The position numbers and the translations under genes are program-made. The notes under the pieces are model-generated. The model saw nothing but the letters and a program-made list of their open reading frames with translations, made no database searches and was not told where the DNA came from. 41,586 bases of DNA from an uncultured Prevotellaceae bacterium (GTDB taxonomy: Bacteria > Bacteroidota > Bacteroidia > Bacteroidales > Bacteroidaceae): the NCBI GenBank assembly GCA_900316445.1, contig ONCZ01000068.1:1-41586 (forward strand). Direction: 5' to 3'. Shown here piece after piece: positions 17,050 to 24,286 of the stretch; the first letter of the stretch is position 1; every line of letters starts with the position of its first letter.

Positions 17050-19770
17050 ATGGTGAAGAGACCTGTTTTCGTAGCCCTTGCCCTTATTGGCTTGATTTCG
17101 TGTAGCGCCCCTCTCCCAGGAATCAAGGAGAGGCTCACGCGCCTGGAGTTTATGGCTGCCGACAATCCCCTTCAACTCATTGAGGATGTGAGATGTGATA
17201 TTATCGGTGACAGCATTGCAAAATGTCGAATACTTAACGTGACGAGCAGTAAAGAGCTCGTGCCCCGCTTTACGATCCAAGGTTCTGTCGTGACCATCAA
17301 TGGCGAAGAGGTTGAGAGTGGCGTTTCGAAGATTGATTTCAGTCAGCCCGTTGTCATGAGTGTCATCTCTGCAAAAGCGGTAAAGCACTATACCGTCTAC
17401 GTTGAAGCCTATACAGGCTTACCAATGGTCTGGATGGAGACCACCAGCCATAAGGACATCACAGAAGCTGGTCAGTATTTTGATGGAAAGATAAAGATTG
17501 CCGGTAATTCCCAAACGAGTTCAAATGGTTATATCATTCAGGCCAATACGAAGATAAAGGCTGAAGGTACAATCTGTTACAACCCACGTATCGATGTAGA
17601 CAACCAGCTGGGAAAGAATGCTTATTCCATCCTGACAAATGATGCGGTCTCGCTACTCGACTCGCCTGTCGGAAGGACATGGAAGTTCTATACCAACACT
17701 GGCGACAAGACGATGCTGCACAACCATACCGCCTTTTATTTGGGAAGTATCAGCGCCTTGGAATATACACCCCGTTTTCATCATGTGAACCTGATCATGA
17801 ATGGCAGATATTACGGCACTTACCTGATGGGTGAGGATCTGGAAGCGTCGGAGGGGCGGGTGAATGTCGGGAAGGATGGTTTCATGCTTGGCATCGGTGC
17901 CACTGCGTCTGCTCCCTCATTCAGTACAGCGCATTTGGAAAAGGCAGTGAGTGTCCTTGCTCCCTTTGTATCACAGAAAGAGGAGAATGTGAATTATGTC
18001 AGTAGTTTTGTTGCCTCTGCGGAGCGTGCACTCTTCTCTGAGGACTTTACCAACCAAGTCTCTGGCTGGCAGAAATATATGGATATCGATTCCTTCGTAG
18101 ACTGGTATCTGATCAATGAGATCTCAAAGAACGAACGAGGTGCCTTCAAGCGTAACTGCATGATGAACCTGACTCGCGGCGGTAAGCTGAAGATGGGGCC
18201 ACTCTGGGATTTCGAAGCAGCATTTAACGCGGATTCTAGTCCTAAAGGTTTTGTCATCAAGGGGGTGAACTGGTATTCCCGTCTTTTCATGGACCCAACG
18301 TTTGTTGGTAAGGTGAAGGAACGCTATGACTACTTTTACAGTCACAAAAACGATATCATCACAGAAATCACCAACACAGCTGAATATCTGAAATATGCCA
18401 TTCAGGAAGACAACAATAAGTGGAATACATACACCACTAAGGCATTGAATTCAGGTGAACAGACATGGCTACTCTATCAGCAAACCGTTTTCCCCATGAA
18501 GCGCTGGCTGAATTCCCGGATGGACTGGCTGAAGGAAGAGTTTGATGCAATGACGTGTGCTATCTCAGGAAGCCCTGCGCTGAGTCGGGACATCGCGAGT
18601 GAGACTAATATCGGTTTGCCTGTGATGTACATAAACATTGACGGGGGAGAGGAAGTGACTTCCAAGGACTACTATCTGAACGGTACCTTCAAACTGGTGG
18701 AGGGTGTGAGTTCACGAAAACCAGGCCATGTGGTGACGGCTCCCATTCATATTAAAGGTCGCGGTAACAGTTCGTGGGGTCAGCCCAAAAAGCCGTATCG
18801 TCTGAAGTTTGACGAGAAGATTGGCTTACTCGGGGAGCACAAAGACAAGTCGTGGGTATTGGTTTCCAACTATTCTGACAAGACGATGCTTCGCAATGCC
18901 GTATCCTACTATATGGGCAAGATCAGCAATCTGGAGTGGACACCATGCGCCCATTTCGTGGAGCTGATTGTGAACGGCCGTTATGACGGAACCTATATGC
19001 TATCAGAAAAAATCAAGATATCCAAACATCGCGTCGATGTCGGTGATGACGGGTTCATCCTGAAAAGCAACCGATATGCCGATGATCATGATGACATCGT
19101 CCATTTCAAGCCAGGGCACATGGAAGTGAGTCTGGAGATCAAGGAACCAAAAAACATTGAGTATCTCAATGCAGACTATGAGTATGTCGTCGGATACGTG
19201 AATGCCGCTGCGGAGGCTCTTTTCTCCAGCAACTTCAAGGATCCTGATGAGGGCTGGCAGAAATATCTTGATATGGATTCCTTTGTAGACTGGTATCTGA
19301 TTCACGAAATTGCCCTAAATGTTGACTGTATGTTCAATTTCAGTACCTATATGAACTTGAAGAGAGGTGGAAAATTGAGGATGGGGCCACTCTGGGACTT
19401 TGATATTGCCTATGGTAACCTAAAAGAACAAAATGAGAGCTACCTGCAATGGGTGTTTCCTCGTGGAGACCTCCTCTCCTGTTCACAATGGTATTCCCGT
19501 CTGATGGAAGACCCCGTATTTGTCAAGAAGGTGAAGGAACGCTTCAACTATTTCTATAGCCATAAGAATGACATCTTCAACTTCCTAAACAGTAATGCCG
19601 CCCGTCTGAATTATTCGGCCATGAAGAATGAGGAACGATGGGGCACACTATACCGCTATACTTATAAGAACTTCAACATCTGGGGTTCTTATTGGAATGA
19701 GGTGCAAGATCTGAAGGAGTGGATCAACGCGCGCCTTGAGTGGATGAAAAAAAACTATGACAAGAAATAG
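17050..19770 (+). CDS. Tandem CotH-kinase-family lipoprotein, first domain degenerate
   Basis: The 906-residue lipoprotein has its lipobox at LIGLISC. The ATG at 17050 is preferred over TTG at 17032. After an Ig-like N-terminal region (about 25-135) come two homologous CotH domains. The second (about 540-900) has the standard features: HIKGRGNSSWGQPKKPYRLKF, NYSDKTMLRN, NGRYDGTY, NVD, and GPLWDFDIAYG. The first (about 140-500) shares TGDKTMLHN, NGRYYGTYLM and GPLWDFEAAFN but lacks GRGNSSW, has NERG where the second has NVD, and has WDFE instead of WDFD. CotH is a spore-coat protein kinase in Bacillus; relatives here are extracytoplasmic with unknown targets. The first domain may be a pseudokinase. 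The gene is flanked by two copies of the cobT 3' end, suggesting insertion. Confidence 0.85.
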   Translation: MVKRPVFVALALIGLISCSAPLPGIKERLTRLEFMAADNPLQLIEDVRCDIIGDSIAKCRILNVTSSKELVPRFTIQGSVVTINGEEVESGVSKIDFSQPVVMSVISAKAVKHYTVYVEAYTGLPMVWMETTSHKDITEAGQYFDGKIKIAGNSQTSSNGYIIQANTKIKAEGTICYNPRIDVDNQLGKNAYSILTNDAVSLLDSPVGRTWKFYTNTGDKTMLHNHTAFYLGSISALEYTPRFHHVNLIMNGRYYGTYLMGEDLEASEGRVNVGKDGFMLGIGATASAPSFSTAHLEKAVSVLAPFVSQKEENVNYVSSFVASAERALFSEDFTNQVSGWQKYMDIDSFVDWYLINEISKNERGAFKRNCMMNLTRGGKLKMGPLWDFEAAFNADSSPKGFVIKGVNWYSRLFMDPTFVGKVKERYDYFYSHKNDIITEITNTAEYLKYAIQEDNNKWNTYTTKALNSGEQTWLLYQQTVFPMKRWLNSRMDWLKEEFDAMTCAISGSPALSRDIASETNIGLPVMYINIDGGEEVTSKDYYLNGTFKLVEGVSSRKPGHVVTAPIHIKGRGNSSWGQPKKPYRLKFDEKIGLLGEHKDKSWVLVSNYSDKTMLRNAVSYYMGKISNLEWTPCAHFVELIVNGRYDGTYMLSEKIKISKHRVDVGDDGFILKSNRYADDHDDIVHFKPGHMEVSLEIKEPKNIEYLNADYEYVVGYVNAAAEALFSSNFKDPDEGWQKYLDMDSFVDWYLIHEIALNVDCMFNFSTYMNLKRGGKLRMGPLWDFDIAYGNLKEQNESYLQWVFPRGDLLSCSQWYSRLMEDPVFVKKVKERFNYFYSHKNDIFNFLNSNAARLNYSAMKNEERWGTLYRYTYKNFNIWGSYWNEVQDLKEWINARLEWMKKNYDKK

Positions 19771-19773
19771 TTT

Positions 19774-20823
19774 TTAGAAGTATTTGGTGATCTGTGCCTT
19801 CTCGAAATTATTCATCTCGTTCATCATACGGACGGCTGAATCGACGAGGGGATAGGCGCAGAGGGCACCTGTCCCCTCGCCTAATCGCAGCCCAAAGTGT
19901 AAGAGGGGCTTGGCATCAACGATGTCGAGCATCATCTTGTGACCAGCCTCATCGCCACAATGGGTGAAGATCATATAGTCTTGCGAGGCAGGATAAAGCA
20001 AGATGGCTCCCAAAGCACAGGCAGTCATAATGAACCCGTCTATTAATATAATAAGGTGTAACTCAGCAGCCCGCAGCATCGCCCCAATGGCAGCGATCAT
20101 CTCAAAGCCACCGAAGATTCTTAGAGGTAAGAGGTGAGAGGTAAGAGGTGAGAGAGATGACTGGTGGCGAGCGAGAGCCTTTGACAGCACCTCGTACTTA
20201 TGACGAATGCCGTCATTATTAAGACCAGCCCCAGCGCCAATGCAATCCTTCAGGGGAATATCGCCAAAAAGACTCATCCAGATACTCGATGGCGAGGTGT
20301 TGCCAATGCCCATCTCTCCGATGCACAAAACGCGACAACCTTCTTTCACGCAATCATCCACGAGGTCGCTACCTATCTGTATGGCCCTGTCAAACTCCTC
20401 CTCACTCATCGCAGGCTCATAGAGGAAGTTCTTCGTGCCTCGGGCTATCTTGCGATCAATAATCCCAGGAACATCAGAGAAGTCATAATCCACGCCGACA
20501 TCAACAATCCGCAACTTAAAACCATGCTGGCGACAGAACATATTCACGCCTCCGCCACCACGAGTGAAGTTGATCATCTGCTGCCAAGTGACCTCTCGAG
20601 GACTGACACTCACGCCCTCACGCTCTATACCGTGATCGCCACCCAACAGCAAATGACAAGGATGGGCCAGCGATGGCTCTAACGTCTGCTGCACAAGACA
20701 CACCTGCATCGCCAATTCCTCCAAGCGTCCTAACGAGCCTTTGGGCTTATTCAGGTTGTCAATCTTCTCTTGTATCGCCCCCTGCAACGATCGATCCACT
20801 GGGGTTATATTGAATTCTTTCAT
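19774..20823 (-). CDS. cobT: Nicotinate-nucleotide--dimethylbenzimidazole phosphoribosyltransferase CobT
   Basis: CobT activates the lower-ligand base for nucleotide-loop assembly. The 349-residue protein has the family start (DNLNKPKGSLGRLEELA), LLGGDHGIEREGVS, CIGEMGIGNTSPSS and RLGEGTGALCAYPL with the catalytic Glu (316). It overlaps cobU by 4 bp (ATGA), so it is the last gene of cobS-cobU-cobT. A heptanucleotide array puts SSLSPLTSHLLPLR into a loop before the segment GGFEMIAAIGAM, where relatives have only a few residues. Confidence 0.95.
   Translation of the reverse strand: MKEFNITPVDRSLQGAIQEKIDNLNKPKGSLGRLEELAMQVCLVQQTLEPSLAHPCHLLLGGDHGIEREGVSVSPREVTWQQMINFTRGGGGVNMFCRQHGFKLRIVDVGVDYDFSDVPGIIDRKIARGTKNFLYEPAMSEEEFDRAIQIGSDLVDDCVKEGCRVLCIGEMGIGNTSPSSIWMSLFGDIPLKDCIGAGAGLNNDGIRHKYEVLSKALARHQSSLSPLTSHLLPLRIFGGFEMIAAIGAMLRAAELHLIILIDGFIMTACALGAILLYPASQDYMIFTHCGDEAGHKMMLDIVDAKPLLHFGLRLGEGTGALCAYPLVDSAVRMMNEMNNFEKAQITKYF
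20123..20157. repeat. Heptanucleotide tandem array in cobT (AGAGGTA/G x5)
   Basis: Five 7-nt units: AGAGGTA, AGAGGTG, AGAGGTA, AGAGGTG, AGAGAGA. The orientation is such that the coding strand has no stop in any frame, while the other strand would contain TAA and TGA. Confidence 0.88.
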
Positions 20824-21329
20824 TTAATCTTTATTGGTATTCCGCTGACCATCAGTATCACTTCGTCGGCCTTCTGCGCTATATACTGGTTCATCCAGCC
20901 CTGCAGGTCTGTGAACTTGCGCTGGATGGCATTGTCGCTGACTCCTCCGCTACCAATCTCATTGGTCACGAAGATATAGGTGGCATCTTTCGACGTAAAG
21001 GCATCGAACTCTGCCTTAGCCAGTTCGATCGAAATATCCGTATTGGACTCATTGGCAAAGAAGAAGTTCGTCAGCCAGAGCGTCACGCAGTCGATGACCA
21101 CCACGCGGCCCGTCATATCGTGCTTGCTCAAGGCCGTCTCCTCCTCGATGTTCGTCCATTGAGGCCCACGACGCTCCTGATGCCTTCTTACCCGCTCTCG
21201 GAACTCCTCGTCCCAGACGTGGGCCGTCGCCATATAGACAGGATTCTCAGACAGACTCAATGCCAGTTCCTCGGCCTTGCTGCTCTTGCCTGAGCGCTGG
21301 CCACCAGTAATCAGAATGATTCGTTTCAT
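20820..21329 (-). CDS. cobU: Adenosylcobinamide kinase / cobinamide-phosphate guanylyltransferase CobU
   Basis: The 169-residue protein, of normal family length, has Walker A GGQRSGKS at residues 9-16, YMATAHVWDEEF, RVRRHQERRG with the His that takes GMP in the family, VVIDCVTLWLTN and VTNEIGSGGV. It phosphorylates adenosylcobinamide and attaches GMP. It overlaps cobS and cobT by 4 bp at each end, so the three are coupled. No repeats are inserted. Confidence 0.96.
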   Translation of the reverse strand: MKRIILITGGQRSGKSSKAEELALSLSENPVYMATAHVWDEEFRERVRRHQERRGPQWTNIEEETALSKHDMTGRVVVIDCVTLWLTNFFFANESNTDISIELAKAEFDAFTSKDATYIFVTNEIGSGGVSDNAIQRKFTDLQGWMNQYIAQKADEVILMVSGIPIKIK

Positions 21330-22123
21330 AGAGGATTCATATAGTTTATGGCGCTAACCACCAGATACACAGTCAGTTCCACCAACAGGCAAACTGCTCC
21401 GCAGCAGTCGCCCGTATAACCGTGAAGCTTGCGCCATATCAGCAGATAGAGCCCGTAGAACACGATGGCGGGAATGAAGATCATCACCTGCCAGTCGAGC
21501 CCCATCATCCAGATGAAGAACAGCATCGCTGGCAGTCCCTGTATAGCCAGACTGACTCCCGCCCAGGCGCTGAACCTCCGATAGACGGTCTTAGCCTTCG
21601 CCTCCTCTTCCCGTCTGGCGTAAGGCATCATCAGTATCAGCTGCGAGGTCACCATCTTTGAGAAAGTGTCGGCTGCCAGCACCATAAACGCAGCGCAATA
21701 GGCAGGAATCGAAATGATGGTAGCTGCCAGAAGCAGTTCGTAGAAGACGAGCCCCAGCACCCCATACGTGCCGATGCGGGAGTCTTTCATAATGTCGAGG
21801 ATGCGCTGACGGTCGTTGCCTCCACCTCCGAAACCGTCGAAGAAGTCAGCCAGTCCGTCTTCGTGCAGCGCCCCAGTGATCAGCAGTCTGACGGCGATGG
21901 CGAGCAACACCGTCACCGTCATCGGAAGCACTAGACTGCCGAAATAGATGATGACTCCCATTGCGCCACCCGTGAGCCAGCCCGTCAGCGGCCAATGCTC
22001 CACTACCGTCTTGTAGCACTCCTTCGGCGGTTCGTGCAACCGCCAGAAAGGCAGTCGCGTGAAGAAGATAAACGCCGCCCAGATACGGTCGTACCACTTT
22101 GTCTGATCAATACTCATCTGCAT
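21326..22123 (-). CDS. cobS: Adenosylcobinamide-GDP ribazoletransferase (cobalamin synthase) CobS
   Basis: This polytopic membrane protein of about 266 residues joins adenosylcobinamide-GDP to alpha-ribazole, the last assembly step. Family marks include FTRLPFWR near the start, HEDGLADFFDGFGGGGNDRQRILDIMKDSRIGTYG (acidic active-site region, listed here as one motif region at about 85-120) and a C-terminal hydrophobic helix pair. I chose ATG 22123 (MQMSIDQ; ATG 22117 is the alternative) because the frame further upstream passes through the promoter. The expected transcript start is within a few bases of the ATG, so the mRNA may be leaderless. Confidence 0.94.
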   Translation of the reverse strand: MQMSIDQTKWYDRIWAAFIFFTRLPFWRLHEPPKECYKTVVEHWPLTGWLTGGAMGVIIYFGSLVLPMTVTVLLAIAVRLLITGALHEDGLADFFDGFGGGGNDRQRILDIMKDSRIGTYGVLGLVFYELLLAATIISIPAYCAAFMVLAADTFSKMVTSQLILMMPYARREEEAKAKTVYRRFSAWAGVSLAIQGLPAMLFFIWMMGLDWQVMIFIPAIVFYGLYLLIWRKLHGYTGDCCGAVCLLVELTVYLVVSAINYMNPL

Positions 22124-22130
22124 AATGGTG

Positions 22131-22162
22131 CAAAGATAGTGCAATTCGCGCAAAACACCAAA
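22131..22162 (-). promoter_or_regulatory. Promoter of cobS-cobU-cobT
   Basis: On the minus strand, TTTG (22159-22162) and TATCTTTG (22131-22138) are 20 bp apart, a full consensus match. The cobS ATG is only 8 bp past the -7 element. Confidence 0.75.
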
Positions 22163-22200
22163 TTTTGCTTGACTTTTTTCGTGGGCACTCCGCCTTTGAC

Positions 22201-22288
22201 GCCTGCGTGATATGACTTTAGTGCCTGCATGATAGGCTTTTTGTGCCTGCACGCTCTGTCTTTACTGCCTATTCTCTACGTCTTTACT
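22201..22288. repeat. Intergenic tandem repeat with 22-nt period (four units)
   Basis: Units start at 22201, 22223, 22245 and 22267, each beginning GCCT (GCCTGC in the first three) and ending in a CTTTA(C/G)T-like block (CTTTTTGT in unit 2). The reverse complement gives ACTAAAG...CAGGC, the pattern also seen at 16721. Confidence 0.8.
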
Positions 22289-22294
22289 CCCTTC

Positions 22295-22396
22295 AAACTA
22301 TAAGGTTGACTATTGTCGATCACTTGGATGACATAAGTCAACCACTTGAATGACTACAGTCGTCCATGTGACTGACATAAGTCAACCATATAGTTT
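22295..22396. repeat. 102-bp near-palindrome made of four 22-nt units (TGAC-N4-GTC)
   Basis: Units start at 22307, 22329, 22351 and 22373; each begins TGAC, four bases, GTC. Two contain the perfect half-palindrome TGACATAAGTCA. The outer ends are AAACTATAAGGTTGAC and its complement with one mismatch (GTCAACCATATAGTTT). The whole block can pair with itself along most of its length. With the array at 22201 it fills most of the 470-bp gap between cobS and the kinase-like gene; the remaining 22397-22544 shows nothing obvious. Confidence 0.85.
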
Positions 22397-22544
22397 CATG
22401 CCACCATCGAAGGAGTAATCTGCCTGCATCGAAAGAGGAAGCACCCTCCATTTTATGACTGAATAAAAGATTTATCCAGAAACTGTTGTCAGTTTCATAT
22501 TAGCTTCAAATTATTCCCAATCAGTACTTTTTCTCTTGAAATTG

Positions 22545-22574
22545 TTTGTCTTTCAGAAAAAAGTTGTATATTTG
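22545..22574 (+). promoter_or_regulatory. Promoter of the kinase-like gene
   Basis: TTTG (22545-22548) and TATATTTG (22567-22574) are separated by 18 bp; the ATG at 22595 is 20 bp downstream. Confidence 0.65.
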
Positions 22575-22594
22575 CAGCAAAATAGGAATTAATT

Positions 22595-23413
22595 ATGAAC
22601 AATGCAGACTTTTGGGCATCCGTCCGTACCATCATTGCAGAGGGCTTTACGTCTGAAGGCCTGCTAAAACTTGATAGTTATGCAGAACAATTCATCAGCG
22701 GAAGGTTGGTTTATCAACGATTTTCACCGCAGGAACAGCATGGCTGCTCAGCGGGAGGTGCTACAAATGTCATTGCATCCCTGCTCGCGGGAGCAGAAGC
22801 TGGCACAGATAGACAGGATTCGTCAGCACTCAGCGACTACCAAAGAGAGTGCCAACTTGGAACGCAGCAAGAAAGTGTAATTGAGCAATGGGCCAAAGCC
22901 GTCGGAGTTTGGACTGAAAGCGTTGACGAACAATTGCCAAAGATACTTGGTGAACAGATTGCTGAGGGTGGTGAGGCTAAGGTTTACGATCATGGATCTA
23001 CGCTGATTAAATCTATTGGCCTTGATTACTTTATCCAACCAATCTTTGCCCTTGATCGCATTGCACTCCACAACACCTATTTTCCTGAGACACGATTAAC
23101 CATTCTTGGTTTTGGTCGCAACAAGAACGGAGAGTTTAAGATTATCGTAGAACAACCCTTCATTGACGGACAACCCGTGAGCGATGAAGAAATTGCTGAC
23201 TACATGCGCCAAATGGGCTTCGAGCAGAAAAATCCTCGCAACTGGACCTATGCCACTCCTGACATTTACCTCAGCGATATGCACGATGAAAATGTAATCC
23301 GTTCCAACAAGTCCAACACTATTTTCGTTGTAGACTGCGACATCCGCATCAACACCCCAGAGTTAAGACAAGGTGGGACGAGACAGATTTCGAATATAGT
23401 CGTTGTGACATAA
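22595..23413 (+). CDS. Putative kinase-fold protein of the polyvalent/mobile-element type
   Basis: The 272-residue protein has residues 125-260 resembling a minimal kinase fold: GEQIAEGGEAKVYDHG (glycine-rich/first strands), a helical part, FKIIVEQPFIDGQPV (hinge-like), YLSDMHDENVI (catalytic-loop-like HDEN, about 226-235) and VVDCDIRI (metal-binding-loop-like). Such domains occur in polyvalent proteins of phages and conjugative elements and in small stand-alone proteins in Prevotella. The first 110 residues look less conserved, and the QEQHGCSAGG stretch may be linker. Substrate unknown. The A+T-richer composition suggests separate acquisition, which is only an impression. Confidence 0.6.
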   Translation: MNNADFWASVRTIIAEGFTSEGLLKLDSYAEQFISGRLVYQRFSPQEQHGCSAGGATNVIASLLAGAEAGTDRQDSSALSDYQRECQLGTQQESVIEQWAKAVGVWTESVDEQLPKILGEQIAEGGEAKVYDHGSTLIKSIGLDYFIQPIFALDRIALHNTYFPETRLTILGFGRNKNGEFKIIVEQPFIDGQPVSDEEIADYMRQMGFEQKNPRNWTYATPDIYLSDMHDENVIRSNKSNTIFVVDCDIRINTPELRQGGTRQISNIVVVT

Positions 23414-23445
23414 CAAAAGAATCGTCCCTCTGTTACAATGAAGTA

Positions 23446-23472
23446 CTCACAAAGGGTCTGACACTTTGTGAG
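23446..23472. other. 9-bp perfect inverted repeat (hairpin) before the cupin gene
   Basis: CTCACAAAG and CTTTGTGAG flank a 9-nt loop. It lies 33 bp after the kinase-like gene's stop and 46 bp before the wbuC start. It could be a weak terminator or an operator; no T-run follows. Confidence 0.45.
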
Positions 23473-23517
23473 GTTTGAATGAAAAGGCGAAGAAAAGGGC
23501 AGATAATAAAGAATGAT

Positions 23518-23925
23518 ATGAAGATTATAGATAATACATTAATCAATAAGGTGGTTGAAGAGGCGAAGGCTTCGCCGAGGCTGAGGATGAATTACAACTT
23601 CCATCAGTCGTTGGAGGATAAGTGCCATCGCTTTCTGAATGCCTTGGAGATGGGGACACAGGTTGCTGTGCATCATCACGTAACCAAGGATGAGACCTTT
23701 GTCCTGCTCAGAGGGAAAGTCAGGGTTACGACCTATCATGACGACGGTTCGGTCTGGGAGAGCGTCGTGCTCAGCCAGGAAGAAGGCCGAATAGGCGTCG
23801 ACATCCCCAAGAACACCTGGCATGGGGTCGAATGCCTGGAGTCGGGTTCTGTGATCTTCGAAGTGAAGGAAGGTCCGTTCGTCACGCATGAAGTAGATGG
23901 TATTTTGGAAATCAAAAACAAATAA
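23518..23925 (+). CDS. WbuC-family cupin metalloprotein
   Basis: A 135-residue single-domain cupin: NYNFHQSLEDKCHRFLNALE at the start, the metal-binding HHHVTKDETF, then GVDIPKNTWHGVECLESGSVIFEVKEGPF (second cupin box with the later His). These are the hallmarks of the WbuC family, whose reaction is not established; members often sit in O-antigen loci. ATG 23518 is preferred because the upstream part of the open frame (MKRRRKGQIIKND) overlaps the hairpin region and is not family-like. It is 5 bp upstream of the DUF2147 start. Any role in cobalamin uptake is unknown. Confidence 0.85.
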   Translation: MKIIDNTLINKVVEEAKASPRLRMNYNFHQSLEDKCHRFLNALEMGTQVAVHHHVTKDETFVLLRGKVRVTTYHDDGSVWESVVLSQEEGRIGVDIPKNTWHGVECLESGSVIFEVKEGPFVTHEVDGILEIKNK

Positions 23926-23930
23926 CGAAA

Positions 23931-24286
23931 ATGAAAAAGGTATTATTGAGTTTAGTGCTGATGGTGATGTCAGCAGCCGGATACGCCCAGGGGGTGATCG
24001 GCAAGTGGGTAACAGAAGGGGGAGACTCCCAGGTGGAGAGATTGTCTGGCTGAAGAAAGGCGACGGACAGCTCGATGTGCACAATCCTGACAAGAAGCTG
24101 CAGAGCCGAAAGCTGGTAGGTGTGAACATCCTCACAGGCCTCACCAAGAAAGGCGAGAAGTGGGAAGGCGGCAGGATCTACAACCCCAAAAACGGCAAGA
24201 CCTACAAGTGTTCCATCTGGCTCGACGGCAACGAATTGAAGGTACGCGGCTATATCGCCATGTTCTACGAGACCCAGACCTGGACG
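23931..24286 (+). pseudogene. DUF2147 secreted protein, disrupted by internal deletion
   Basis: The ATG at 23931 opens a signal peptide (MKKVLLSLVLMVMSAAGYAQ) and the family start GVIGKWVTEGGDSQVE, then stops at 24053. From about 24035 another frame gives GEIVWLKKGDG, NPDKKLQSRKLVGVNILTGL, WEGGRIYNPKNGKTYKC and GYIAMFYETQTWT, the rest of DUF2147. Relatives have about 10 residues between these parts, so some 30 bp appear to be missing, with loss of frame. The end lacks its own stop and runs into the BtuF signal peptide. DUF2147 proteins are small periplasmic lipocalin-like proteins of unknown role. Confidence 0.75.

Noticed and set aside
22201-22394. CRISPR array
   Set aside because: Regular 22-nt period, but there are no distinct spacers; the units are contiguous imperfect repeats and no cas gene is nearby.
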